Shown in pieces: positions 35,440 to 48,200 of a DNA stretch of 64,000 bases (position 1 is the first letter of the stretch; each line of letters opens with the position of its first letter). The DNA lies in NCBI GenBank assembly GCA_947172415.1, contig OX359199.1, positions 1,638,001-1,702,000 of the forward strand, read 5' to 3'. A program made the translations under genes and the position numbers. This stretch comes from Chondrosia reniformis (Eukaryota; Porifera; Demospongiae; Chondrillida; Chondrillidae). The notes beneath the pieces are model-generated. The model saw only the letters and a program-made list of their open reading frames with translations. It did not search any database and was not told where the DNA came from.

Positions 35440-36001
35440 ATATAGATTTTATATAGCTATATACTTTCGTTGCGTGACGTTTATTGACCGAAGTCTGATC
35501 TTGGCTGGGGGACCGAAGTCCTATTAAGTTGGCAACCAGTGATCGCCTCCCAGTCATCCAAAGATGGAAAAAATTCATCAAAGAACAGTGCAAAGGCTAA
35601 AATGATCAGAAATAATCACAGTGATTATTTCTGATCATTTTAGCCTTTGCACAGGCTTAGTGCAATTAACTCCCTTTGTCATTGTGAGTGCTCAGTCTCA
35701 CTTAGACTGTAGCCTCCATCCTCACTTAAAATGAAACCACAAGTGTTTCACTTGTGGTGGATTTATAAGTGAGGGCAGTCATCCAATTTACAATCATTGA
35801 AGTGTACCACACTGATGAGCCCAAATGAGGGTGAAACAGCTGTCTGTGGTTCTTTGATGAATTTTTTCCATCTTTGGATGACTGGCCATGGGAGGCGATC
35901 ACTGGTTGCCAACTTAATAGGACTTCGGTCCCCCAGCCAAGATCAGACTTCGGTCACTTGGCTGGTATGGCGTAATACGTTCCAGTGATTATTTCTGATC
36001 A
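35440..36001. mobile_element. Palindromic element with embedded hammerhead, at the duplication junction
   Basis: Left arm from GACCGAAGTCTGATCTTGGC to about 35590 mirrors the right arm about 35850-35960 (GTTCTTTGATGAATTTTTTC ... GATCAGACTTCGGTC). A separate perfect ~31-bp hairpin (GTGCAAAGGCTAAAATGATC and complement) is centred at 35621. A nearly identical copy in the same orientation begins at 63548. The element lies exactly between the two duplicated units. The hammerhead sits just inside the right arm. Confidence 0.85.
35806..35850 (+). ncRNA. Type I hammerhead ribozyme
   Basis: Every element is in order and abutting: ACCACA (stem I, 5'), CTGATGA core, GCCC-AAATGA-GGGT (stem II, one G-U closing pair), GAA, ACA-GC-TGT (stem III hairpin with a 2-nt loop, A15.1-U16.1 pair), C35844 completing GTC at the cleavage site, then TGTGGT (stem I, 3'; six pairs). 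This fits the hammerhead consensus exactly; cleavage is predicted after 35844. The tiny stem III resembles hammerheads described in Penelope-like elements and retrozymes (family knowledge). Whether it is transcribed or cleaves is not shown. Confidence 0.8.
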
Positions 36002-36200
36002 AAAATTGACTGTATATACATATTCATGTGCATGACTGTCACTCAAGAACTTCACAAATGTATTCCTAGTCAAACATTATCTTCACCAAAAAGTTGAACA
36101 TTATTATATAATTGATGATTAATGTAAAAACATTTTCACACCACAAATTCATGATTAAATGTATGATACATGTACATTAAGTTGTTAAAAGACGTAATGA

Positions 36201-39200
36201 TTAAGTTGAATCCTCTCCAGCTTCTGGGATCTCAAACATCATATAAGGATACAACTCATACAGTTGGCTTTCAATTGTTGCTTGCAAATCATAGAAGGAT
36301 GGCCTTTCTTCCCTGTCCAACTTCCAACAATTCAACATCAGGTCATAACTAAGCAATGGGAATGTATGTATATATAGCATATAGTATATATAGTATATAT
36401 AATTAATTAGAACAGGTTCAATTTTAGTGATTCACTCAATTTTGATTATAAAATGACATTGTGCTAATTAGGTGACTTAACAAAAATAAATAATTAAATT
36501 TACTCCTAGACCAAAACCTTCAGTATATATTATTATACATACAGTTAACATTGCCAAACATTATAGTTATAACCAATAAGGTCTGCAATTAGAGCCACAC
36601 ACAATTGCCGAGTGGCGAGCGTGAGCGAGCAAAGGGAGGCCAATGAACGCGTTCTATTTGAGATTTTCGTATGTATATATATGTCCGCACTTCGCGCAAG
36701 CTTTCACTTCAATTGTGTAAACGTTCTATTTGAGATTTGACAATTGCGTAAGCCAATTCAATAGTATCTTGCTCATCACCTCTTGCTTTACTTACCTTGA
36801 TAAGCTTTCTGCATGGTTAAGAAGTGAGGCATGTGTTTGCGCATTGCATATGCCTAGTAATAATTATGTATACGTACGTATGTCAGTGACTTGAAAAAAG
36901 GATTATGAGCTAAATAAAGTTAAAAACACTTTAATAGACACTCACACTTTATCTTCACAATTGTCAGGGGCTTGCAAATATTGAGAGGTCTTTACGTTTT
37001 GAAGTACTTCTGCATCGGTCATATCAGGGTAAGGAAAACGTCCTACAAATGCATAAAGGTTATATGTACTCTTGCTATTACAAACCTGGACAGTCTCTAA
37101 TATATTTTGCTAAAAGCCAACTGTATGCATTGTGTATGTGACTTACCTTGACTGAAAATCTCCCAAAGACATATGCCAAATGACCACCTAAAATTCCATG
37201 AAACATTAAAAACTTTCATATAAAGGTTCTCAATACAAAGTGCACTTATAAGTACATACGTATATATAAGAATCCAAAGGTATATAATGGACCGATGCAC
37301 ACCCTTTGTAGGTAGTTAGGTCATTTAGAACTACACATAATAGGTGCATGTAATTGAATCAGATGTATCGTATCATTCACATTTACTGTAAGAGTGTACA
37401 TTCCTTAACATTAAGGCTTTAATTGCTTTGTCTAGGCCATCACACAGCATATACACACTACCACATATATTTAGTAAACTGTACTTATATAAACTCTCTG
37501 AGTTATTATCTTACACATCGGAGGCCTCGCTATAGGTGTCATTCTCAAATGCCTCAGGAGCCATCCATCGGAGTGGCTTAGAGTCAGTGGGAAGTGGTTC
37601 AGTCACGTCTTTCCTTCCTTCTTCAAGTTGACAAGCAAATCCAAAGTCGCATATCTTGACTATGTCAGAGCTGCTCAACAACAAGTTACGACAAGCTAAA
37701 TCTCTATGCAGTACACCATTGGAGATCAGGTATTGCTGTAAATATATAGAATCATAGTGCCAATGAAACCCATAATTGGTTAACGGTCAAGTCATGATGT
37801 ACCTAACTGGCCAGTGAGAATGTACGTATATATACATACTATATCCATTATAATAGTGAGTAAAAATAAGGGAACAGTCAATGTCAGAAAGTAATGATTT
37901 CTTAAAGTAGTGGATTTCTGCACTCCCAGAAATCTCAATATGCAATTAAGCTGCTGTAACAAGGGCTAATCTATTTTGTACATTTGGGAGGAGGTGAAGG
38001 GTTGAATAAGTATTAATATTGATTAAGCATTCCTCAGACCATTAACTTACCATTCCCCTAGTCACTTGAAGAGCATACTTTAAAAGCTGACTTGCTTTGA
38101 CTGCAATTTTAGGTTGATCACAGGATTCCTCTGGACTTGCTTCTCTAAGGCTAAAATTTCTTAATTGAACATAGGAGTCAATACTTCCAGCTCTTTCTTT
38201 CTGAAACTCTATTAAAGTCATTTCTGTATCAGTTTTCTTCAACTACAACAAATGCAATAGTAGCACTATAAATTAGTGCTGTCAATATTCATACTCCATC
38301 TATATTAGGTGGAAATACATCTTGTATATAACAGGAAACATACCATTTTTTTGGGGTGCACTTTGCCTACAGGTGTCGAGAAGACGATCTCTTCTTTCTC
38401 GTTTAACTCCTGATCCTCCTGCAAGTTATGAAATGTTATAAATATACACTTTTGCATAAGTAGCATATTATGCAATTTACTATTAACAAAAGAGCAACTA
38501 GTAACTACATATGAAACATACACCCAGCTGAATTTGTATCGCAATAAAAAAAATGGCTGATTCACATGTTTTGACTTTTGTTGACTTACATCTGCAAAGG
38601 CACTTTGCCTAAGAATCTCAAGAAAGTTTCCGCAGTTTACAAGTTCCATAACTACCATGGCAGGAGCTTTCTCCAATTGAACACCAACAAGATGTACAAT
38701 ATATGGACAACTGTTGTTAGATAGGATCTTCATGATATTAACTTCATTCATAAATGAGGTGCACTTGTCTTCGTCAGCTTGTTCTAAAGTTGCATTAATA
38801 GACAATCATTTGATAAGATTTCAACTGTCAATGAGCTAGATACATGTATATAACACTATAAATACAGGTTACATAATACATGAATCTATCACAACTCTAA
38901 AAATCAGATGATTTAATGGATTACATAATTACTGTCAGATTGATAGAAATGTACTATTTTTCTAATATTTGTCCATACTACTGCCACACACAACTTTTGG
39001 ATTCCCAAAAGGACACAGGAAGAATACTACGTCCATTTTTCTAATGATAAACCCACCATTCAGCAGCTTAACTGCTACTCCTTGTTCTGTGTAATTTTTG
39101 AAATTAGTTAGTTTTGTTGGAGTAGATAGAGGACACTTTACTGTACAGTAATAAACAGATGAAAAGTTTCCGCTTCCAAGAAGTTTGAATTTTTCAGAAT

Positions 39201-42200
39201 TAAAGAGTTGGAGTGGAATCATCCATCTGTCCACTTCAGGAGGAATCTTGGCACTCAGGTAATTATTGTAGCTGTAATGATTAGGATCCAAGAGGTGTTT
39301 ACTCTTCGACTTCCAAAATGTGTTCAATGTCTAACACAACGAACCAACATTGAATTTGATTAAATGGGCATATTATGTTTCAAAGTGAATAAAGTTACAC
39401 ATGTATATGACAGATCCCTACATGTTGTACTTTTAATTATTTGTGTATGGATTGATAGGAATGGCCTTTGTATTAAACCAATAATTATTAATGTAACCAT
39501 TGCTAGTCAATTATTAAATAGTGTTCTATATAATGGAATGATAACTATATCAACAATAACAATTATTATTGAATATACAAATATACGTATGTATACGTAT
39601 ATATAAAGTATATATAAAGTGAGCTGTCTACATTTACCTACATAGTTATTACTGCAGCTTATGTTATGTGCATAGGCTTTAAGCATAATGTAGTCTTACC
39701 ACATCTTTGTAACTCTGCCTCCTCTTCCAAGCAAGAAAAATAAATATCAACAAGATAGAAATCATAAACAAAGTCAATAAGACAACAACTGGAGCTACTA
39801 TAGCTGCAACATCCCCTCCTTCTGTAGAAGCTATTATTGGTCCTTTAATCATAGCTAAGCAAAATAAAATACAAAAGTATAACAGCAGTGAAATATTTAG
39901 GTACGTAGCTATTTACATAAGTAGTAATGTTTGGTGAAATGCTTTAATTTTAGGATATGCAGATTCCTTTGGTTGTTTATTTTAAACATACGTAGATAAC
40001 AATGTTAGATACACATTTACTGGTTGTTTACACTAACAGTCATTTTAGTGGTTACTGAGCATGTAATAATTATAACCTGAGGCGAGGACTATAGCTAGGT
40101 ACGTAATTATTTTTCACAAGAATTGAAAAGGCGATTTATACTCCATTGCCATGGTATTTGGGCAACCCAGCATTAACAAAGAGCAGGAATTTGCTTCAGA
40201 GACTAAAGAAGCTACTGGCAAACAATACATAAGATTTGCTTCAGATTACTTCTTGAATAAACTTTACATATGTACCTGGCTCTATATGTTTACCTTCCTT
40301 ATTCAGCTCACACTCTATAATGTACAGTTGAACCCTGTTAAGATGAAATGGTTGGGACCACTAAAAGATTTCGCCTTAACAGAACGTTCATCTTAACAGA
40401 AATCATAATTTTCATCTTAAGCGGGTTCAAATGTATATTATGTCTCCCATTATCACCTCATAGCCATGGCAATGGAGTATATGTACATATGAAGGGCCGG
40501 GTCTGGCACAAAATGTTTATAATATTAATTATAAGGAAATAATGTTGTTTAAAGTTGGTGGCATACCATGAAACCAAAATAATGAATACACATTTAAAAA
40601 ATATACAAGTAAATAAAGCTCTAGTATGACTACTGTGTTAACAATAACCAGTAACAGTACTTAGGTTAGCTAAGTAAAAAATATGAAAAGGAGTACTTTC
40701 TCAAAAAGTAGAACTTTTTGCTGGACCCTTCAAATATACCATACCTTAATGTACACAAAAAATTAATTCGTATATATGGCTCATAGGGAAACATAAAAAA
40801 CTAAACTAATTAAGGATTTTTAATAAGATCCTCATGACTATATAGTTCCCAGCTGACTGAGTATGTATAAAGTTAAATATACATGCAATTGCATATGTAT
40901 TGTAGAGTAAATGTATGATTAATTGCTATTATTAATCCAACCTTGTCTAAACTCCGTAGACTCCATACACTCTTTAAAGTTATTCAAACTGGTTATCTTA
41001 ACTATTACATGTGAATCCGAAACTTTGAAATCATCTCCAGTAACTGTTTTAATTTCATTAAAAGTTAACAGATATGAAGTTATTTCTCCCTGCGCAAAGA
41101 AAACATTTTATTCAAATCATATCAATTTCAAATCAACCAAAATAAGCAAGAGGTTGATTGAAATGAATTAATAAAGCCTATATAACAAAGGTTTAAATAC
41201 AGTATACATGTTTAGATCTGCTCTAGGTAAATCAGTGAAATCTTTTATTATATATTAAACATCAAATAAAGGATATATACACAGATGGTTACATAAGTAA
41301 TATATAAATATATAAATCAATGTTCCTGGCTATATATTACTAAATATGTACGTACATACTATATACAAATGTTAGACATTCACATTGTCTTTAAACTACA
41401 ACATATTATTAGGAATTCTACAGATATAAGGTGAACATATAGTACTTACTGGGACATTCTTGTTAATTAACTTGGTGTTGGCAGTTATCTCAAGTTGATA
41501 TCCAGTTAGACCATTAGTTTCCAGTGGTTCAGTCCAATTTATACTGAGCCCTTTTTCAATTTGAGTTACATTAATATTTTGTACTTTAGATGGACAGACA
41601 ACTAAGAGAAGAAAAATTAAATATATAAGTGTATATAAGTACGTATATCACTTAGCAGATCTACGTATATACATACACTGTAAACTGAAATTTCAATAAT
41701 TGTGACTTTGAGATTTATCCTCTTTTGTACTATATATACCTGATCCTCAGAGAATTACAAATAGGAATTCACTTACGTACATTCTGTTACATGGCTACAG
41801 TTAGTTAAATTCACATTCTTGTGCTACGAATATGGTTAACTAGAAATATATATAACTCGAATTGTACAAATTTTTAATTAAAGAATTTTTGATAGAAATT
41901 ATATGCATCAATAATTTTGAAGCTACATACGTATATAGTAATTGGCTTAAAGACACATTAAAATAGTGTCCTTGAGGTGATAAATAACCATCTTTTGAAA
42001 GGCCACTGAAGAAGAGGGTAAACATCTGACAACAAAGAAGAGACAAAAAACTTTAAAAACAAAAAACGTCTTTAGAGACTCCAAAAAATAGAAAGATGAT
42101 CCTTTCAAAAGATAAGTTCAACACAGTTAGAATAAATCCTTATTCTATTAGCGATAAATAGCCATAAGATGTTTCTAAAGAAATAGCTAGAGTATGTTAA

Positions 42201-45200
42201 AAGCACTTAAAATATGTGTACAGCACACTTGAAAAGGCATTTCAACTCTACAGCTATAACCAAGTCTATATACGTACGTACGTAGATACATTTAATACAC
42301 CCTACATATACGTACGTATGAGGTTATTCAGCTGTAAATTCCATATAAATATTCTCTAGCTCAAAACATTTAATGTAACAGATCTAGACTATATAAGAGA
42401 AAATAAATTTGCTCCTGACTGTAGCAGTTCAAGTGAAACATCTCCATGACAGAACAAGTTTTTAAATTATTCAAATTACTTGTTTGAATGTGGTACCAAT
42501 TTTAAGATTTCAGTAGTTACTGTAACTTACAAGAAGCATAGTATGGACCAATTTCAGTCATTTGTATTCTAAACAAATGCCTAATTCCAATTAAACGACC
42601 AACAGAAGCTGAAACCTGTGAAAATATAAATGAGTCAATAATAAATTATATCATAATACAGGAACACATAAATGTTTTTTTTTTTATATAAATATATGCA
42701 AATAATTCACCACTTGCAGAAATTAAATATATAATGCCTAAATGAATACATACAAAAAATCTATATTCCTCTTCTGTTGGTGCCAAATCTTCCACTATCA
42801 AAGTATAGTTAATACTTCCATTCTAAAGCATAAAATAGAGAGAATTTTAACAACCTGTGCAAATGGCCAAGGTCAAGCTTAAGAAGTGCAATGTAATTTT
42901 GAATAATAAAAATGATTTGTGGCATATAGTAGACCACTTTTTGACCACTTTCCATGATAAACATGTACACTAGGTATTTCTTATGCAAGGATCATGAAAA
43001 CTAAAATATTTGTACATATACATGGATCATATAGTTTCATATGCACTGGAGAAAAATGTTACAAAAAACTTACAGCCATATATGATTTAATGCTATCTCC
43101 AGGATGAAAAGTATGCAGAAATGGTATGGCTTTATTCACTGATATTGTGTGAATGAATGTGTACGCCTCATAGATCTGAGGCATTCCAGCTTCTAATACC
43201 AGAGTATAATTGCCTTTCTCTGGAACATAGACCATACTTCCACTGTAAACCTCAATAGGTAGATCATAGGGTACTATGAAATCAGGAGAGAAGAAATCTC
43301 CACTTTAATTTTAACAAAATAGAAGAATCTGACACTGAAATTAATATTTCAGTTGACAATGTATGGATGGATATACGTACAGTAAATTATGCATCAATAT
43401 TCTTCAAGAGTTTCATCAATGCAAGTGAGATTTAGATTAACTGTTGTAGTAAAACCTTAACTGTATTATTATACCTAGCAAAATTATTAGTGATCTGACT
43501 TTTGCAAATCTTTAAACAGATGAGTAACGAAGAAAACACAAATTTAAATTATGAACCATTTTTTTACATTTTCCCTCAATTATTAGACCTATAAAACATT
43601 ATGCTACCGATGAAGATGATTAAATGCAATTAAAATGGGTGTGTTGTTTACTGAGGATGCATTTTAATAATCTAAGTATTACAGTGTATACTTACAATCA
43701 ATTCTGACAGGTTGCTCAAATAAAGGATTCACTTCCTCTCCAGTAAGTCCACAACTAAGTGTATAATTCATTGATATCTATCAATGCAAATAAAAGAGAT
43801 ATATAGAAAATTCAATATATGTATCATAGTGAATGAACCTTTAACTGGATTTATGAATTATACAGACACAAATTGGACCATCATATGTATAAATGTCCCG
43901 ATAGCATGGATAGGAATACTTGTTATATACGTATACTACAAATCATACAAAATATATACTCAAAGTCAGATCATATGTTATATCATGTGAGCCACTCTAA
44001 AAATCAATTGAAAAACAAATTTGAATATATGTACAGGTTTGTAAAAAAAGTGAAATCTTGTGAAGACAAAATACAGATTATAGCTAGTCAATAGAACTGA
44101 AAATCACAAAAAGATCATTGCTACAATTGTTCTACATATACAGGTTTTATAAAAAGTTGCTACGTATATGCATGTCTCTAGTTGCTAAATACAGGTCATG
44201 TAAGTATATATGTATAAGATTGCTACATATAGGTCATATATACGTAGTTGTATTATATATACAGGTCTTGTACAGTTGCCATATGCAAACATATATGCTA
44301 TATCTAAACATAATAGTTTTCTAGGGTGAAATGTTAAGCTGTTTTTAAATTATTAGACACTTGATACTTTTTTAGACATTCTTACATTGCTCTAATTTCC
44401 ATTAACTATTTGAAGTTAGATACTTACTGTAAAACTATAACAGCATAGCCAAATGTCCCTGACTCCAATGTAGTTATATATTTGTAAACCCTATGGAGAG
44501 AATTTATAAACTACATAAACAAGATACATACGTGCCTACTTATAAAAATAAATAAATAAATAATTAATTTCATGTTTGCATCTACAGAATACACATGTAC
44601 TGTATACGTACCTTAGACATCTACGTACGTACATCTACAGTACAAGTCAAAAGTAACTTACAGTTTTCCACAAAATTCCGCACGTATTTTTACAGAATCT
44701 CCGTGTACATCTGCACTGCTATCTGCAATTACCCGCACTGCCTCCCATGGTTACGGGCAGTATATACCTTTAGAAAGGGTCATCTTTCGACTTTTAGAAG
44801 TTTTTATTGCTTCTTCTTGCTGTGCGATGCTCTAAAAGTCGAAAGATGACCCTTTCTAAAGATAAGTTCGACGCAGTTTGAAGGAATCCTTACATACGTA
44901 CGTACTAGTTGCTTTCGGACCAGTGCAGATTACTGCGGATGGCTGTGCAGAAATCTGTAAAAGTCCATACAGGCAACTGCGGTTTACAGCATCTGCGGTT
45001 TCCAGGAAACTGCGGAAAACTGTAAGTTACTTTTGACTTGTACTGTATATACAAATTTAATAATTCAGAAGCTTAATTAGAATAAAAATATTAATGTTAA
45101 TTTTTGGAGTAATATACAGTGGATATACAATGTACCTATATACATATATTAATTTTAGGTATTAATTCACTCACTCCAGGGATACTGAAAGTTTCAGAAA

Positions 45201-48200
45201 TATTTGATTTACATCTTTCCAAGGTATCTCCTCTGTCTTGAATACCAATTAATTTAGCTTCAACAGATGTGTTAAGCAACTCAGACACTAAAATAATTAA
45301 CAGAATTGCAATAATAATATCATTATCAATAAACTCTGGGTATTACCCCTGCCCACTCAAATCCCCTGAGGAGCACAATGAGCTAATGGGTGGAACTGAA
45401 GTTTGCTTGATGGGAACCAGAGTCTCTCCCTAGCAACTCAAAAAGATGGTCGATCCATAGACTACTATTTCGCTCCTCAGGGTACATGAGTGGGTAGGTA
45501 AAATATCCAGAGTTCATTGATGATCGGCTTTAGATCTTAAAATTTCCCTATTTTTCCCCTAATTACCTTCTTTCCATTCAATGGTAATATTTGGATCAAG
45601 TCCTGCACTGCTGATGCTAGTTTGCTTAAAAGGTAACATATCCCTTACTGCAGAGATCATAAAGTGTTACTTTGCAATATACATATACTTCTGAGACACT
45701 AGGTGTAATTCTAACCTCTATACTGGAGCTGAACAGTCTCAGAAGCACCACATTCATTCACTAGCTGTAGAGATACCTCTGGACACTTGTCATCAATTGA
45801 TACATCCAAAACATTGTCTTTTCCCAAAACCTAAGTATTATATAAATAGGGAGGCAAGTTTAAATAAACTTTGTCTAAAGAGTTAGGATACATAGGATCT
45901 GCATGTAAAAGCATGGTTACTTTGTTAACGTAGTACATGACTTACAAGTACACACTGATATCGATTAAAGGCTAATCATGGGCAGATCTAGATTATATTT
46001 GGGGTGTGCTGAGGTGTGACAGGGAAAGGGTGTGAGGCGATTTGGCTAGTATTTGGGGCGAGCCTGAGCGAGCCCCACACTGACAAGTTAAACGCCGACC
46101 GCGTCTATATACAGTACAAGTTACAATATACTAAGGTAATCTAATATAATATAATATAATATAATTAATTCATATGGCTCCAAGAAAGGACTTAGAAACA
46201 AAATGGGCATATCATCATAAAGATTAGGATATAAAACTCATTTTAAATTAAGGGATTTTTCATTTAGGTCTCCATTTGGTAGAAAACGGAGGACAAAGTC
46301 TGCCTATAAAATGCCATAGGACTATAGAAAACATATAGAAAATTTATATTGAAACCAAGTGTTATATTAGTAAAAATTTTCAATTTGTCAGATAACTGTG
46401 AAACCGACATATATCATGGTACATGTATATGACAAACGTCTGGCGAAGTTTTGCTTAATTAAATGAGCAAAATAATCAAGATATAATGAAGAATTCAAGG
46501 TTACGATTGCGCAATCTGGTGATGTATTGTGATGTTTCTCTGGTGCGTCACCAACACCTCTCGTATGTCGCTCCGTACACATTTAGTGAATCTTGTGACG
46601 TTGCGAAAACGTCACCGCCTCGTTGCTAAAGAAGATCATCCCTTTGTGAACGGCTATGACAAGTCGACGCTCTCCTACGAGAAGGAGCTAGCGAACAGGC
46701 GAGTTGTAGCGAAGGTTAGATAAAGCGTTTTTGTATACGTCCCCGTCAAGTTTGAGGCAGAGTTTTTCCTATATTGATGCGAAAGACGGAATTCGTTTGG
46801 TCGACCGTATTACTTTGGTAATTGAAGCTCTGTCTTCTCTTCTTACACCTTTTGTTCATATTTTTACTTGTCAATGTGTAGGAATTAGGAGTGTTTGTTG
46901 CGATCATTATGAGAATAAAGCCTTGTTGAGCTTCAGGAACACGAATTTACTAATTTACTACTTGATATTCCCATTCCTGTATTACTGATGAAGACTTCCG
47001 GGTTGAAACGTCCAGAATTAGTAAATTTATGTTACTGATGTTCAACAAGGCTTTATTCTTATCCATGTGTGTACGTTTTCCATGTGTACAGTAGAATCTC
47101 ATAACGAAATTGCTCATAGTGAATGTCTTAAGTATAGTGAGGCTAATTACACTCAAGTACACTACACAGTGAAAGTTACTGGCAATATTAAAATTACAAT
47201 CAAGTACTACACAGTACAAGTTACAAATTTAAGAGGGCCAAGTGACTATACAATATTAAAATTACAATCAATAACTAGCTACACATGCAGTGCAAGTTAC
47301 AAATTTAAAGAGAACCAAGTGACCCCTAGGATAATCAGTATTTTAAACAGTACAAGACTTTAGTCACACTAGTACTGTTGCAGGCTTTGAAATCCTCAAC
47401 TACTGCATAGAGAGTAGTAGTTGATACAGATCATCCAATTGCAAGGTAGAACACATGGCCTACCAATTACCTTTTCACACCTTAGTATAGACTGAAGATG
47501 ATGCATCTGCATGCCATATATCAACAAAGGCTCCAGTATTAAAGGGGTCTCAGCTAATAACCACAGCAGATTTGATTTGTCTTGTGAGGGAGCTAAGAAC
47601 ACCGACGGTTGGTCGCATGCATTCACATAATCAACAGGGTTAGAGACCATTTTGTAACTTGTACACAAGGGACATAAAAGGCCAAGGCCTTTATATACGT
47701 ATGTGATGTCCCTTGTGTACAAGTTACAAAATGGTCTCTAACCCTGTTGATTATGTGAATGCATGCGACCAACCGTCGGTGTTCTTAGCTCCCTCACAAG
47801 ACAAATCAAATCTGCTGTGGTTATTAGCTGAGACCCCTTTAATACTGGAGCCTTTGTTGATATATGGCATGCAGATGCATCATCTTCAGTCTATACTAAG
47901 GTGTGAAAAGGTAATTGGTAGGCCATGTGTTCTACCTTGCAATTGGATGATCTGTATCAACTACTACTCTCTATGCAGTAGTTGAGGATTTCAAAGCCTG
48001 CAACAGTACTAGTGTGACTAAAGTCTTGTACTGTTTAAAATACTGATTATCCTAGGGGTCACTTGGTTCTCTTTAAATTTGTAACTTGCACTGCATGTGT
48101 AGCTAGTTATTGATTGTAATTTTAATATTGTATAGTCACTTGGCCCTCTTAAATTTGTAACTTGTACTGTGTAGTACTTGATTGTAATTTTAATATTGCC

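Noticed and set aside
47396-47985. Two ORFs with the same peptide on opposite strands
   Set aside because: They lie in the two arms of the palindrome and simply mirror each other; no domain, no start context.
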